Source: an uncultured Lysobacteraceae bacterium
GTDB taxonomy: Bacteria; Pseudomonadota; Gammaproteobacteria; Xanthomonadales; Xanthomonadaceae
Assembly: GCA_946886995.1 (NCBI GenBank)
Contig: CAMPJU010000100.1
Location: 1 to 5,747 of the forward strand
Length of the DNA stretch: 5,747 nt
Direction of reading: 5' to 3'
Shown here: positions 1 through 5,747 of the stretch, piece after piece
Layout: each line of letters opens with the position of its first letter
Position numbering within the stretch: position 1 is the stretch's first letter
Program-made: the position numbers and the translations under genes
The notes under the pieces: model-generated
Database searches by the model: none
What the model saw: the letters and a program-made list of their open reading frames with translations, nothing else
What the model was told of the DNA's origin: nothing

Positions 1-1964
1 ATCCGCCGCGCGGCGCGCAGGCTCATCGGCACGCCGTTGCCGTAGGTGAACACCACGAGGTCGTCGCCGTCGCCGTAGGCGCGGCCCTCGCCGATTTCGA
101 GCGCCTCGCCCGGCGCCGGGAACGTCGTCAGCCACTGCCCGTCGCCGGGCGCGTACAGGTCCTTGGTCATGTACAGCGCGATCGGCTCCAGGAACACGCA
201 CACGCGCCCGTCGACCTTCGCCAGCGCGGTCAGCGTGCGCAGCATCGCCACCGCGTCGTCGCCGCGCGACGGGCAGCCCACCACGAGGCCGGGGATGTCG
301 CGCAGCGCGGTGATCGAGTTGTCGTTGTGGAAGTGCCCGCCGAACCCGCGCTGGTAGCCCAGCCCCGCGATGCGCACCACCATCGGGTTGCGGTACTGGT
401 CGTTGCTGAAGAACTGCAGGCTGGCCGCCTCGCCGCGGATCTGGTCGCAGGCGTTGTGGAAATAGGCCAGGTACTGGATCTCCGGGATCGGCAACAGCCC
501 CAGGTTCGCGAACCCCTGGGCCATGCCGAGGATCATCGTCTCGTCGAGCAGCGTGTTGAACACGCGCCGCGGCCCGAACGCCTTCTGCAGCCCCTTGGTG
601 ACCGTGTAGACGCCGCCCTTCTGCGCGACGTCCTCGCCGAACAGCATCGCTTCCGGGTACTTGGCGAACAGGTCGTGCAGCGCCTGGTTGATCTGGATGG
701 CCAGGTGCCGAGGCGGCAACCGTTCGGGCAGCTTGTCCTCGCCGCCGAAGACGTCCAGCCGGCGGTCGGCGTAGTCGGTGCGCTCGGCTTCCGATTTCAC
801 CGCGCGTGGGGTGTAGGGGGCGAGCGGCGCGACCACGTCGGCAAGTTTGTCCAGCTTCGGGCGCCGGTCGGCGGCCTCGGCGGCGGCGAAGCAGCGCTTG
901 CGCGTGCCCTCGTACAGGTCCAGCACTTCGCCCTTCGACATCAGCCCCGACGCGAGCGCGATCGACGCGGACCGCAGCAACGGGTCGCTCGCCTCCACCG
1001 CGCACAGTTCCTCCAGGTTGCGCCACTCGATCTCGAAATCGGTGCCGGCATGGCCCATCAGCCGCGCGGTGCGCAGGTGCAGGAACGTCGGGCGCCGCGT
1101 GCGCCGGCAGTGTTCGACGGCGCGCTGCACGTCGCCGTAGCCGCCGGCGAGGTCCAGGCCATCCGCGTAGTAGTAGTCGAGCCCGTCCATGCTGCGGAAG
1201 CGGTTGGCGATCCAGCCGGTCGGCGTCTTGACCGAGATGCCGATCCCGTTGTCCTCGCACACGAACAGCACCGGCGCCGGCAGCTTCTGGTAGGCGGACC
1301 AGGCGGCCGCGTTGAACGCGGTCTGCGCGGTGGCGTGGTTGGCCGACGCGTCGCCGAACGAGCACAGCACGATGCTGTCGCCCGGGATGGGCAGCGCGTG
1401 TCCGATGCGCCGGCCCGTCTCGATCGCCATCGCGGTGCCCAGCGCCTTGGGCAGGTGCGAGGCGATGGTGGATGTCTGCGGCAGCACCCAGAGCGGCTTG
1501 CTGCCCCACACCTTGTGGCGGCCACCGGAGATCGGGTCTTCCTTGCTGGCCGCGAAGCTCAGCGCCGAATCCATGATCGGGTCCATGCCCGGCAGCTTGC
1601 GGAAACGCTCGGCCATGAAGCCGCCGGAGCGGTAGTGCAGGAACGCGGGGTCGGTATGGCGCAACGCGCGCGCGACCATCGCGTTGCCTTCGTGGCCGCT
1701 CGAACCGATGGTGTAGAAGACCTTGTCCTGCACGCGCAGCACGCGCGCCATCAGGTCCAGGTGGCGGCTGATGAGCTGCGACTCGAACAGTTCGCGGAAC
1801 GACGCGGCATCGAGCGCGCTGCCCTCGAGGATCGGTTCGCCCGGCGCCGGCCGGGCATCGACCTCGCCCGCCCAGTCGCGCACGAACTCGCTGAAGTTGA
1901 CGTCGCAGATCTCGGCGCGGTTGAGGCCGCGCATGCGCGCGGGAATCCGGGTCGTGGCGGTCAT
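1..1964 (-). CDS. Fused alpha/beta E1 of a thiamine-diphosphate 2-oxoacid dehydrogenase (3' end outside window)
   Basis: The minus-strand frame is open from the ATG at 1964-1962 to the left edge, giving 654 codons with no stop. Residues about 50-320 look like an E1 alpha subunit: GSSGHEGN (87-94), HYRSGG (110-115), and a ThDP/Mg site running from GDAS (204-207) to CEDNGIGIS (236-244). Residues about 420-654 look like E1 beta: FGEDVAQKGGVY (442-453), RVFNTLLDET with the probable cofactor-contacting Glu475, PEIQYLAYF (494-502) and DIPGLVVGCPS (556-566). Such enzymes decarboxylate a 2-oxoacid and pass the acyl group to the lipoyl arm of E2 in the cytoplasm. The substrate cannot be read here; branched-chain 2-oxoacids are the usual guess, and the nearby gcdH makes 2-oxoadipate a speculative alternative. 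No E2 or E3 gene is in the window. The start overlaps the GNAT stop as ATGA, so translation is probably coupled. The C-terminal transketolase domain is only just entered at the edge. The fold is clear; the substrate is not. Confidence 0.9.
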   Translation of the reverse strand, partial: MTATTRIPARMRGLNRAEICDVNFSEFVRDWAGEVDARPAPGEPILEGSALDAASFRELFESQLISRHLDLMARVLRVQDKVFYTIGSSGHEGNAMVARALRHTDPAFLHYRSGGFMAERFRKLPGMDPIMDSALSFAASKEDPISGGRHKVWGSKPLWVLPQTSTIASHLPKALGTAMAIETGRRIGHALPIPGDSIVLCSFGDASANHATAQTAFNAAAWSAYQKLPAPVLFVCEDNGIGISVKTPTGWIANRFRSMDGLDYYYADGLDLAGGYGDVQRAVEHCRRTRRPTFLHLRTARLMGHAGTDFEIEWRNLEELCAVEASDPLLRSASIALASGLMSKGEVLDLYEGTRKRCFAAAEAADRRPKLDKLADVVAPLAPYTPRAVKSEAERTDYADRRLDVFGGEDKLPERLPPRHLAIQINQALHDLFAKYPEAMLFGEDVAQKGGVYTVTKGLQKAFGPRRVFNTLLDETMILGMAQGFANLGLLPIPEIQYLAYFHNACDQIRGEAASLQFFSNDQYRNPMVVRIAGLGYQRGFGGHFHNDNSITALRDIPGLVVGCPSRGDDAVAMLRTLTALAKVDGRVCVFLEPIALYMTKDLYAPGDGQWLTTFPAPGEALEIGEGRAYGDGDDLVVFTYGNGVPMSLRAARR

Positions 1965-2521
1965 GGCTCTCGGTGGGCTGGTTGGCGCGCGCGCCATTGT
2001 TCGCGTGACTGGCCCCAGATCTCGACGGGGACGTCGGCGAAGGGATCGGGCAACGTGCCCGGGCCGCGATTGGTCGATCCGAGGCGTCGTGCGAGCGCCT
2101 GAGAGGCGACGTTGTCCGGGGCGATGGAATGGATGACCTCGGTCCAGCCCAGCTGGTCGAAGGCCCAGTCGATGGCGGCGACGGCGGCCTCGTGGGCGTA
2201 GCCCTTGCCCCAGGCCGAGCGCTTGAACGACCAGCCGACCTCGGTGCCCGGCCAGCCTTCCGGCTGCCACGGGCCGGCCTGGCCGAGCCACTCGCCCGTG
2301 TCGCGATCGAGCACCGAGAACATCCCGTAGCCCTGCAGCACCCAGGCGCCCGGCATCTGCAGGAACTTGCGCCAGGCAGCCGTGCGGCTCATGGCGCCGC
2401 CGATGTGGCGGCAGGCTTCGGCGTCGCCCATGAGTTCGCAGAAGCCGTCGAAGTCGCCGCGCTGCGGGACGCGCAACAGGAGACGATCGGTTTCGAGTGT
2501 GGGACCAAGATTGGCGTTCAA
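1961..2521 (-). CDS. GNAT family N-acetyltransferase (RimJ/RimL-like)
   Basis: This encodes 186 residues, a normal length for a RimJ/RimL-type (Acetyltransf_3) GNAT enzyme, which moves an acetyl group from acetyl-CoA to an amine on a protein or small molecule. The N-terminal strand motif LETDRLLLR is at 9-17. The acetyl-CoA-binding segment is at about 97-112 (WSFKRSAWGKGYAHEA), with the loop RSAWGKGYA standing for the family R/Q-x-x-G-x-G/A motif. IAPDNVASQALARRLG (133-148) is the usual Asn/Ser-containing C-terminal motif that closes on CoA. The acceptor substrate is unknown. The start is TTG (2521-2519), the only usual start that leaves the conserved N-terminal motif intact. No good Shine-Dalgarno lies before it; the gcdH stop is 19 nt upstream, so it may depend on read-through or coupling from gcdH. 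Its TGA overlaps the ATG of the E1 gene. Confidence 0.88.
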   Translation of the reverse strand: MNANLGPTLETDRLLLRVPQRGDFDGFCELMGDAEACRHIGGAMSRTAAWRKFLQMPGAWVLQGYGMFSVLDRDTGEWLGQAGPWQPEGWPGTEVGWSFKRSAWGKGYAHEAAVAAIDWAFDQLGWTEVIHSIAPDNVASQALARRLGSTNRGPGTLPDPFADVPVEIWGQSREQWRARQPAHREP

Positions 2522-2540
2522 GGGAATCGGCAGCGGTTTT

Positions 2541-3704
2541 CTAGAAGGCGTTGATGCCGGTGAGCTCGCGACCGACCACGAGCTGGTGCACGGTCTCGGT
2601 GCCCTCGTAGGTGATCACCGATTCCAGGTTCAGCGCGTGGCGGATCGCGGCGTGCTCGGTGGTGATGCCGGCGCCGCCGAGCAGGTCGCGGCATTCGCGG
2701 GCGATGTCGATCGCCATGCGGCAGTTGTTCCACTTCGCCAGGCTCACCTGGGTCGGCGCCATCTTCCCGGCGTCCTTCAGGCGGCCGAGCTGCAGCACCA
2801 GCAGCTGCGCGGAGGTGATGCGACGCGCCATGTCGGCCAGCTTGAGCTGCGCGCTCTGGGTGGCGGCCACCGGGCGATCGAACAGGATGCGTTCCTTCGA
2901 GTATTCCAGTGCCTCGCGCAGGCAGGCGATGGCGGCGCCGATCGGTCCCCAGGTGATGCCGTAGCGCGCCTGCGTCAGGCAGCCCAGCGGCCCCTTCAGG
3001 CCTTTGACATTGGGCAACCGGTTGGCTTCGGGCACGCGGACGTTGTCGAAGAACAGCGAGCTGGTGACAGACGCGCGCAGCGACATCTTGTGCTTGATTT
3101 CCTGCGCCGCGTAGCCGGCCATGCCCTTCTCGACCACGAAGCCCTGGATGCCGTCGTCGGTCCGTGCCCAGACGATCGCGATGTCGGCGACGTTGCCGTT
3201 GGTGATCCACATCTTGGAACCGTTGAGCACCCAGTCGCCGCCGTCCTTGCGCGCGGTGGTCTTCATGTTGGCCGGGTCGGAGCCGCCGTGCGGCTCGGTC
3301 AGGCCGAAGCAGCCGATCACCTTGCCCGCGGCCATGTCCGGCAGCCAGCGCTTGCGCTGTTCCTCGGAGCCATACGCGAAGATCGGATACATGCACAGCG
3401 AGGACTGCACGCTGACGAAGCTGCGGATGCCGCTGTCGCCGCGCTCGAGCTCCTGGCAGATCAGGCCGTAGCTGACGGCGTTGAGCTCGCCGCCGCCGTA
3501 TTCGCCGGGGAGCGTGGACCCCAGCAGGCCCAGTGCCGCGATTTCCGGCACCAGCTCCTTCGGGAACCGGCCCTGGTCGAACGCGTCGCCGATGATCGGG
3601 ATCACGCGTTCGTCGGTGAAGCGCGCCACGGTGTCCTGCACCGCCTGCTCCTCCTCGGTCAGCAGGGAGCGGACGTCGTACAGGTCGAAGGGGTCGAGGG
3701 CCAT
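2541..3704 (-). CDS. gcdH: Glutaryl-CoA dehydrogenase (acyl-CoA dehydrogenase family)
   Basis: This is a 387-residue FAD flavoprotein that oxidises and decarboxylates glutaryl-CoA to crotonyl-CoA and CO2, the shared late step of lysine, tryptophan and glutarate degradation. Electrons normally go to electron-transferring flavoprotein. It has the full acyl-CoA dehydrogenase layout: a helical N-terminal domain, a middle beta domain with CFGLTEPHGGSD (132-143) and KMWITNG (164-170), and a C-terminal helical domain. Traits that single out the glutaryl-CoA members are visible. IRSFVSVQSSL (93-103) carries Arg94, which in human GCDH binds the substrate's terminal carboxylate. LGCLTQARYGITWG is at 240-253. 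TYEGTETVHQLVVGR (365-379) places the catalytic base at Glu367. The protein ends in TGINAF, close to the human ending as I recall it. The ATG at 3704-3702 fits the family N-terminus, although the Shine-Dalgarno is weak. It is the first gene of the leftward cluster, followed by GNAT after 19 nt. Confidence 0.95.
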   Translation of the reverse strand: MALDPFDLYDVRSLLTEEEQAVQDTVARFTDERVIPIIGDAFDQGRFPKELVPEIAALGLLGSTLPGEYGGGELNAVSYGLICQELERGDSGIRSFVSVQSSLCMYPIFAYGSEEQRKRWLPDMAAGKVIGCFGLTEPHGGSDPANMKTTARKDGGDWVLNGSKMWITNGNVADIAIVWARTDDGIQGFVVEKGMAGYAAQEIKHKMSLRASVTSSLFFDNVRVPEANRLPNVKGLKGPLGCLTQARYGITWGPIGAAIACLREALEYSKERILFDRPVAATQSAQLKLADMARRITSAQLLVLQLGRLKDAGKMAPTQVSLAKWNNCRMAIDIARECRDLLGGAGITTEHAAIRHALNLESVITYEGTETVHQLVVGRELTGINAF

Positions 3705-3735
3705 GGCGGGACGGGGTTCCGGACGGGAATTTCAC

Positions 3736-3764
3736 ATTGTAGGCGACCGGGCACTCCGGAAAAA
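3736..3764 (-). promoter_or_regulatory. Possible sigma70-type promoter for gcdH operon
   Basis: On the minus strand a TACAAT hexamer (complement of 3736-3741) matches the -10 consensus at five of six positions. It lies 32 nt before the gcdH ATG, inside the only sizeable gap upstream of this operon. The -35 candidate, 16-17 nt further upstream, falls in the T-rich tail of the preceding terminator (TTTTCC/TTTTTC at about 3758-3764) and matches TTGACA poorly. The -10 position is plausible in an otherwise GC-rich region; the promoter as a whole is a guess. Confidence 0.35.
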
Positions 3765-3793
3765 ACGAAAAGGGGCCGGATCGCTCCGGCCCC
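3760..3793 (-). terminator. Rho-independent terminator of the glycine-zipper gene
   Basis: A perfect 9-bp inverted repeat, ggggccgga (3772-3780) and tccggcccc (3785-3793), flanks the 4-nt loop tcgc. Read on the minus strand, the hairpin is followed directly by TTTTCGTTTTTT (3771-3760), a U tract broken by CG. It starts 23 nt past the stop of the glycine-zipper gene at 3817. It should therefore end that transcript and insulate the gcdH operon from it. There is no matching T tract on the plus side, so it acts in one direction. Confidence 0.9.
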
Positions 3794-3816
3794 TCGGGGT
3801 GCAAACGGTGCGCGGA

Positions 3817-4563
3817 TCAGCCCCGGTCGGGGACGTCGTCCAGCGCGGCGGTCTGCAGCACGACCTTGCCGTCGAGGATGGGCAGGCGGTTGCCCGGGTC
3901 CTCCTCCATGCGCACGGTGCGCTCGACGCCCTCGTGGCGGTACGTCACGTCGTAGCCGACGACCTCCTCGCCCTCGCCCAGGCGGATCCGGTCGCCCGGC
4001 TCCTCGCCGCTGCGCAGGTTGCCGGTGGTGCCGTCCGGGTTGCGGTACGTCACGTTCCAGGCGACGACCCGCGAGGACTGCGAGCTGTCGGACACGGTGT
4101 GGCACTCGGTGCGCGTGTTGGCGACGACCTGGCCACCGACGTGGCGCTGGTCGATGCGCCGGCCCGCGTAACCGCCGGCCACGGCGCCGGCCACGGTCGC
4201 CAGCTTGCGGCCGTTGCCGTCGCCCACCTGGTTGCCCAGCGCGCCGCCGATCACGGCGCCCGCGATGGTGCCGCCCACCAGGCCGTCGCGTTCCGGCAAC
4301 CGCTCCTGCACCACGACGTCGTTGCAGACCTGGCGTGGCGTGGAGGTCGTGACCGTCTCGCGGATCGGCTCGCTGCCGATGACCGTGGCGTACAAGGTGG
4401 TCGGCTCGGTGACCGGGTCGACCGCGACGACTTCGGCGTAGCGCGCTGTGTCGGCCGGCACCTCTTCGTACGGCTGGGGCTGGCGATTGTTCTGGAAGGC
4501 CGCGACGGCCACGCCGCCGACGAGCAGCGAGGCGAGCGCGATGGCAATGGTGTTGTTCTTCAT
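3817..4563 (-). CDS. Glycine-zipper 2TM domain-containing envelope protein
   Basis: This encodes 248 residues. A short basic start and a hydrophobic stretch (about 5-22) ending in AVAA suggest a signal peptide or an uncleaved membrane anchor. There is no lipobox Cys, so it is not a typical lipoprotein. The glycine zipper occupies about 94-134, with GLVGGTIAGAVIGGALGNQVG (94-114) and VAGAVAGGYAGRRID (124-138). This is the pattern of the Rick_17kDa_Anti/glycine-zipper 2TM family, thought to form paired helices in membranes. After it come two related segments with VTYR (171-174 and 206-209), each followed by E-x-P-G-x-R. Cys80 and Cys154 flank the zipper and could pair in the periplasm. The ATG at 4563 was chosen over an in-frame extension to 4698 because AGGAG lies 5 nt before it and the export signal starts there. 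The gene stands alone, with a terminator behind it. Its precise function is unknown. Confidence 0.85.
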   Translation of the reverse strand: MKNNTIAIALASLLVGGVAVAAFQNNRQPQPYEEVPADTARYAEVVAVDPVTEPTTLYATVIGSEPIRETVTTSTPRQVCNDVVVQERLPERDGLVGGTIAGAVIGGALGNQVGDGNGRKLATVAGAVAGGYAGRRIDQRHVGGQVVANTRTECHTVSDSSQSSRVVAWNVTYRNPDGTTGNLRSGEEPGDRIRLGEGEEVVGYDVTYRHEGVERTVRMEEDPGNRLPILDGKVVLQTAALDDVPDRG

Positions 4564-4568
4564 GGAAG

Positions 4569-4573
4569 CTCCT
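4569..4573 (-). promoter_or_regulatory. Ribosome binding site deciding the glycine-zipper start
   Basis: AGGAG on the minus strand lies 5 nt before the ATG at 4563-4561. It supports that start against a longer in-frame reading that would add 45 low-complexity residues before the hydrophobic signal. Confidence 0.75.
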
Positions 4574-4672
4574 GGCGGGGCACGGCCCGCGGCTTTGCTC
4601 GGCGCGATTGCAGCACGCCCTTCCTGAACGCCCCCCGCCCCCCGTGCTAGCGTCGCCTTCACCCGGCACACC

Positions 4673-4677
4673 GGAGG
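4673..4677 (+). promoter_or_regulatory. Ribosome binding site deciding the small membrane protein start
   Basis: GGAGG lies 8 nt before the ATG at 4686. It favours this start over the in-frame ATG at 4608, which would add a proline-rich 26-residue leader and lacks a comparable site. Confidence 0.75.
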
Positions 4678-4685
4678 CTGACCGC

Positions 4686-4937
4686 ATGCCCAGCCCACTG
4701 CTCGTCCCGTTCCTGTCGTTCGCGCGGCGCCTGCGCTACCCGACCCTGTTCAAGGTCACCGCGGTGCTGTTCGCGATCAGCCTGTTGTGGCCGTTCGATC
4801 CGATCCCGCTGATCGACGAGATCCTGCTGGGGCTCGGCACGCTGCTGCTGGCGAACTGGAAGGACCGCGGCGCCACGCCGCGCAAGGGCAACGTGATCGA
4901 CGGCGAATCCGTCGACGGGGACGAGCGGCGCCGCTGA
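4686..4937 (+). CDS. Small membrane protein, DUF6116-like
   Basis: This encodes 83 residues of unknown function. The N-terminus MPSPLLVPFLSFARRLRYPT is followed by a hydrophobic helix (about 21-36), then WPFDPIPLIDEILLGLGTLL (35-54), then LANWKDR (55-61) and a charged, probably cytoplasmic tail rich in Asp, Glu and Arg. I associate this arrangement with the DUF6116 family of Xanthomonadaceae, from memory. The D-x-I-P-L-I-D-E segment also recalls the P-x-D-x-I-P core of DUF1232/YkvA-type membrane proteins. One or two membrane-embedded helices are likely in the inner membrane. A strong GGAGG site fixes the start. The TatD gene follows 8 nt later on the same strand, so the two are probably co-transcribed, with no evident functional link. 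Confidence 0.8.
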   Translation: MPSPLLVPFLSFARRLRYPTLFKVTAVLFAISLLWPFDPIPLIDEILLGLGTLLLANWKDRGATPRKGNVIDGESVDGDERRR

Positions 4938-4945
4938 TCCCCGCA

Positions 4946-5710
4946 GTGGACCTCGTCGACACCCACGTCCACCTGGACGACCCGGCCTTCGACGGCGATC
5001 GCGACGAGGTCGTCGCGCGGGCACGCGCGGCGGGCGTCCGTCGCCAGGTGGTGCCGGCGATCGACGCGGCGACCTGGCCACGGTTGCGCGACTGCTGCGC
5101 AGCCTCGCCGGGGTTGCATGCCGCCTACGGACTGCATCCCCTGCTGCTCGCGGACCATCGCGACGTGCACCTGGACCTGCTCCGCGACTGGATAGACCGG
5201 GAACGCCCGGTGGCCGTCGGCGAGTGCGGGCTCGACTACTACGTCGACGACCTGGACCGCGACGCCCAGCGCCATTTCTTCGAGGCGCAACTGCGCATCG
5301 CGCGGGTATGCGACCTGCCGGTCATCGTGCATGCGCGCCGCGCGGTGGAGGACGTGATCATCGCGATCCGCAAGGTGGGAGGCCTGCGCGGCGTGGTGCA
5401 CAGCTTCGCGGGGAGCGTGGAGCAGGCGCGGCAGCTGGACGAGGCGGGTTTCCTGCTCGGGTTCGGCGGGCCGGCGACGTACCCGCGGGCCAACCGGATC
5501 CGCAAGGTGGTAGCGACGGTGCCGCTGAACCAGTTGTTGCTCGAGACCGACGCCCCCGACCAGCCGTTGTGCGGCTACCAGGGGCAGCGCAACGAGCCGT
5601 GCCGGCTGCCGGGCGTGCTCGCGGCGGTGGCCGCGATCCGTGGCGAGGACGAATCCGCCGTTGCCGCGGCGACCACGGCCAACGCCGAACGACTTTTTGG
5701 TTTGACTTAG
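4946..5710 (+). CDS. TatD family metal-dependent hydrolase (YjjV-like)
   Basis: This encodes 254 residues, the usual length for TatD-type TIM-barrel amidohydrolases, which use two divalent metal ions; characterised members are 3'-5' deoxyribonucleases or related phosphoesterases. The metal ligands are all present: His7 and His9 in DTHVHLD, Glu93 in VGECGLDYY, His129 in VIVHARRA, His152 in VVHSFAG, and Asp202 in LLLETDAPDQPL. GGPATYP (174-180) and GYQGQRNEP (210-218) make it closer to E. coli YjjV than to TatD or YcfH, judging from memory. YjjV itself is poorly characterised. The start is GTG at 4946, which places DTHVHLD at the expected distance from the N-terminus. An in-frame extension to 4787 would run through the preceding gene in another frame and is rejected. 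The Shine-Dalgarno is weak, in keeping with coupling to the gene ending 8 nt upstream. Confidence 0.93.
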   Translation: MDLVDTHVHLDDPAFDGDRDEVVARARAAGVRRQVVPAIDAATWPRLRDCCAASPGLHAAYGLHPLLLADHRDVHLDLLRDWIDRERPVAVGECGLDYYVDDLDRDAQRHFFEAQLRIARVCDLPVIVHARRAVEDVIIAIRKVGGLRGVVHSFAGSVEQARQLDEAGFLLGFGGPATYPRANRIRKVVATVPLNQLLLETDAPDQPLCGYQGQRNEPCRLPGVLAAVAAIRGEDESAVAAATTANAERLFGLT

Positions 5711-5747
5711 AACGGTGGTTGCGCGGCTCGGGTGGGAGTCGGAGCCC

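Noticed and set aside
327..2102. Long plus-strand open frame (591 codons) opposite the fused E1 gene
   Set aside because: The opposite strand encodes a protein with clear E1 alpha and beta motifs throughout. The plus frame gives Arg/Ala/Val/His-rich, low-complexity protein typical of antisense frames in GC-rich genes.
2518..3804. Minus-strand open frame overlapping gcdH in another frame
   Set aside because: The product is Arg- and Gly-rich without motifs. The glutaryl-CoA dehydrogenase frame explains the region.
2367..4352. Very long plus-strand open frame (661 codons) spanning gcdH, the terminator and the glycine-zipper gene
   Set aside because: It is the longest complete open frame, but it crosses a strong terminator and two well-supported minus-strand genes, and its end is an Arg/Pro/Gly-rich run. 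It is a composition artefact.
4621..4653. Possible plus-strand promoter, TTCCTG and TAGCGT
   Set aside because: The spacing is about 21 nt and both boxes match the consensus poorly.
4564..4698. In-frame N-terminal extension of the glycine-zipper protein to 4698
   Set aside because: It would place 45 residues before an evident export signal, ignore the AGGAG site, and overlap the start of the divergent small gene.
4736..5401. Minus-strand open frame opposite the small membrane protein and TatD genes
   Set aside because: The plus strand carries all TatD metal-ligand motifs. The antisense product has no recognisable motif.
5725..5746. Weak inverted repeat ggctc/gagcc after the TatD gene
   Set aside because: It has only 5 bp with a 12-nt loop and no T tract before the window ends, so it is not enough to call a terminator. 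Nothing else is seen in 5711-5747.

Overview
This is a GC-rich window with dense coding, strong strand-wise gene packing and GC-ending codons. It looks like a chromosomal segment of a gammaproteobacterium of the Lysobacter/Luteimonas/Xanthomonas type (Xanthomonadaceae). That placement rests on overall composition and on two proteins I associate with the family: a glycine-zipper protein with a C-terminal VTYR repeat, and a small DUF6116-like membrane protein. It is an inference, not a database result. I see no mobile element, tRNA, rRNA or CRISPR array.

Left part (1-3704, minus strand): three genes read leftwards as a probable operon. First is a glutaryl-CoA dehydrogenase (gcdH, 3704-2541). 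After 19 nt comes a RimJ/RimL-like GNAT acetyltransferase with a TTG start (2521-1961). It overlaps by the four bases ATGA with a thiamine-diphosphate-dependent 2-oxoacid dehydrogenase E1 in which alpha and beta subunits are fused (1964 to beyond the left edge). GcdH oxidises glutaryl-CoA to crotonyl-CoA in lysine, tryptophan and glutarate breakdown. An E1 makes acyl-CoA from 2-oxoacids together with E2 and E3, so the pair is metabolically suggestive.

Middle (3705-4563): a 112-nt gap holds a strong rho-independent terminator for the gene on its right and a possible gcdH promoter. To its right lies a minus-strand gene for an exported or membrane-anchored glycine-zipper 2TM protein, an envelope protein of unknown role.

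Right part (4564-5747): a 122-nt divergent intergenic region separates the glycine-zipper gene from two plus-strand genes 8 nt apart. These are an 83-residue membrane protein resembling DUF6116 and a YjjV-like TatD family metal-dependent hydrolase. The last 37 nt hold no recognisable feature.

The window is mostly ordinary core genome. I found no convincing new system. The points worth a second look are the gcdH-GNAT-fused E1 arrangement, the repeat in the glycine-zipper protein, the small membrane protein, and atypical starts.
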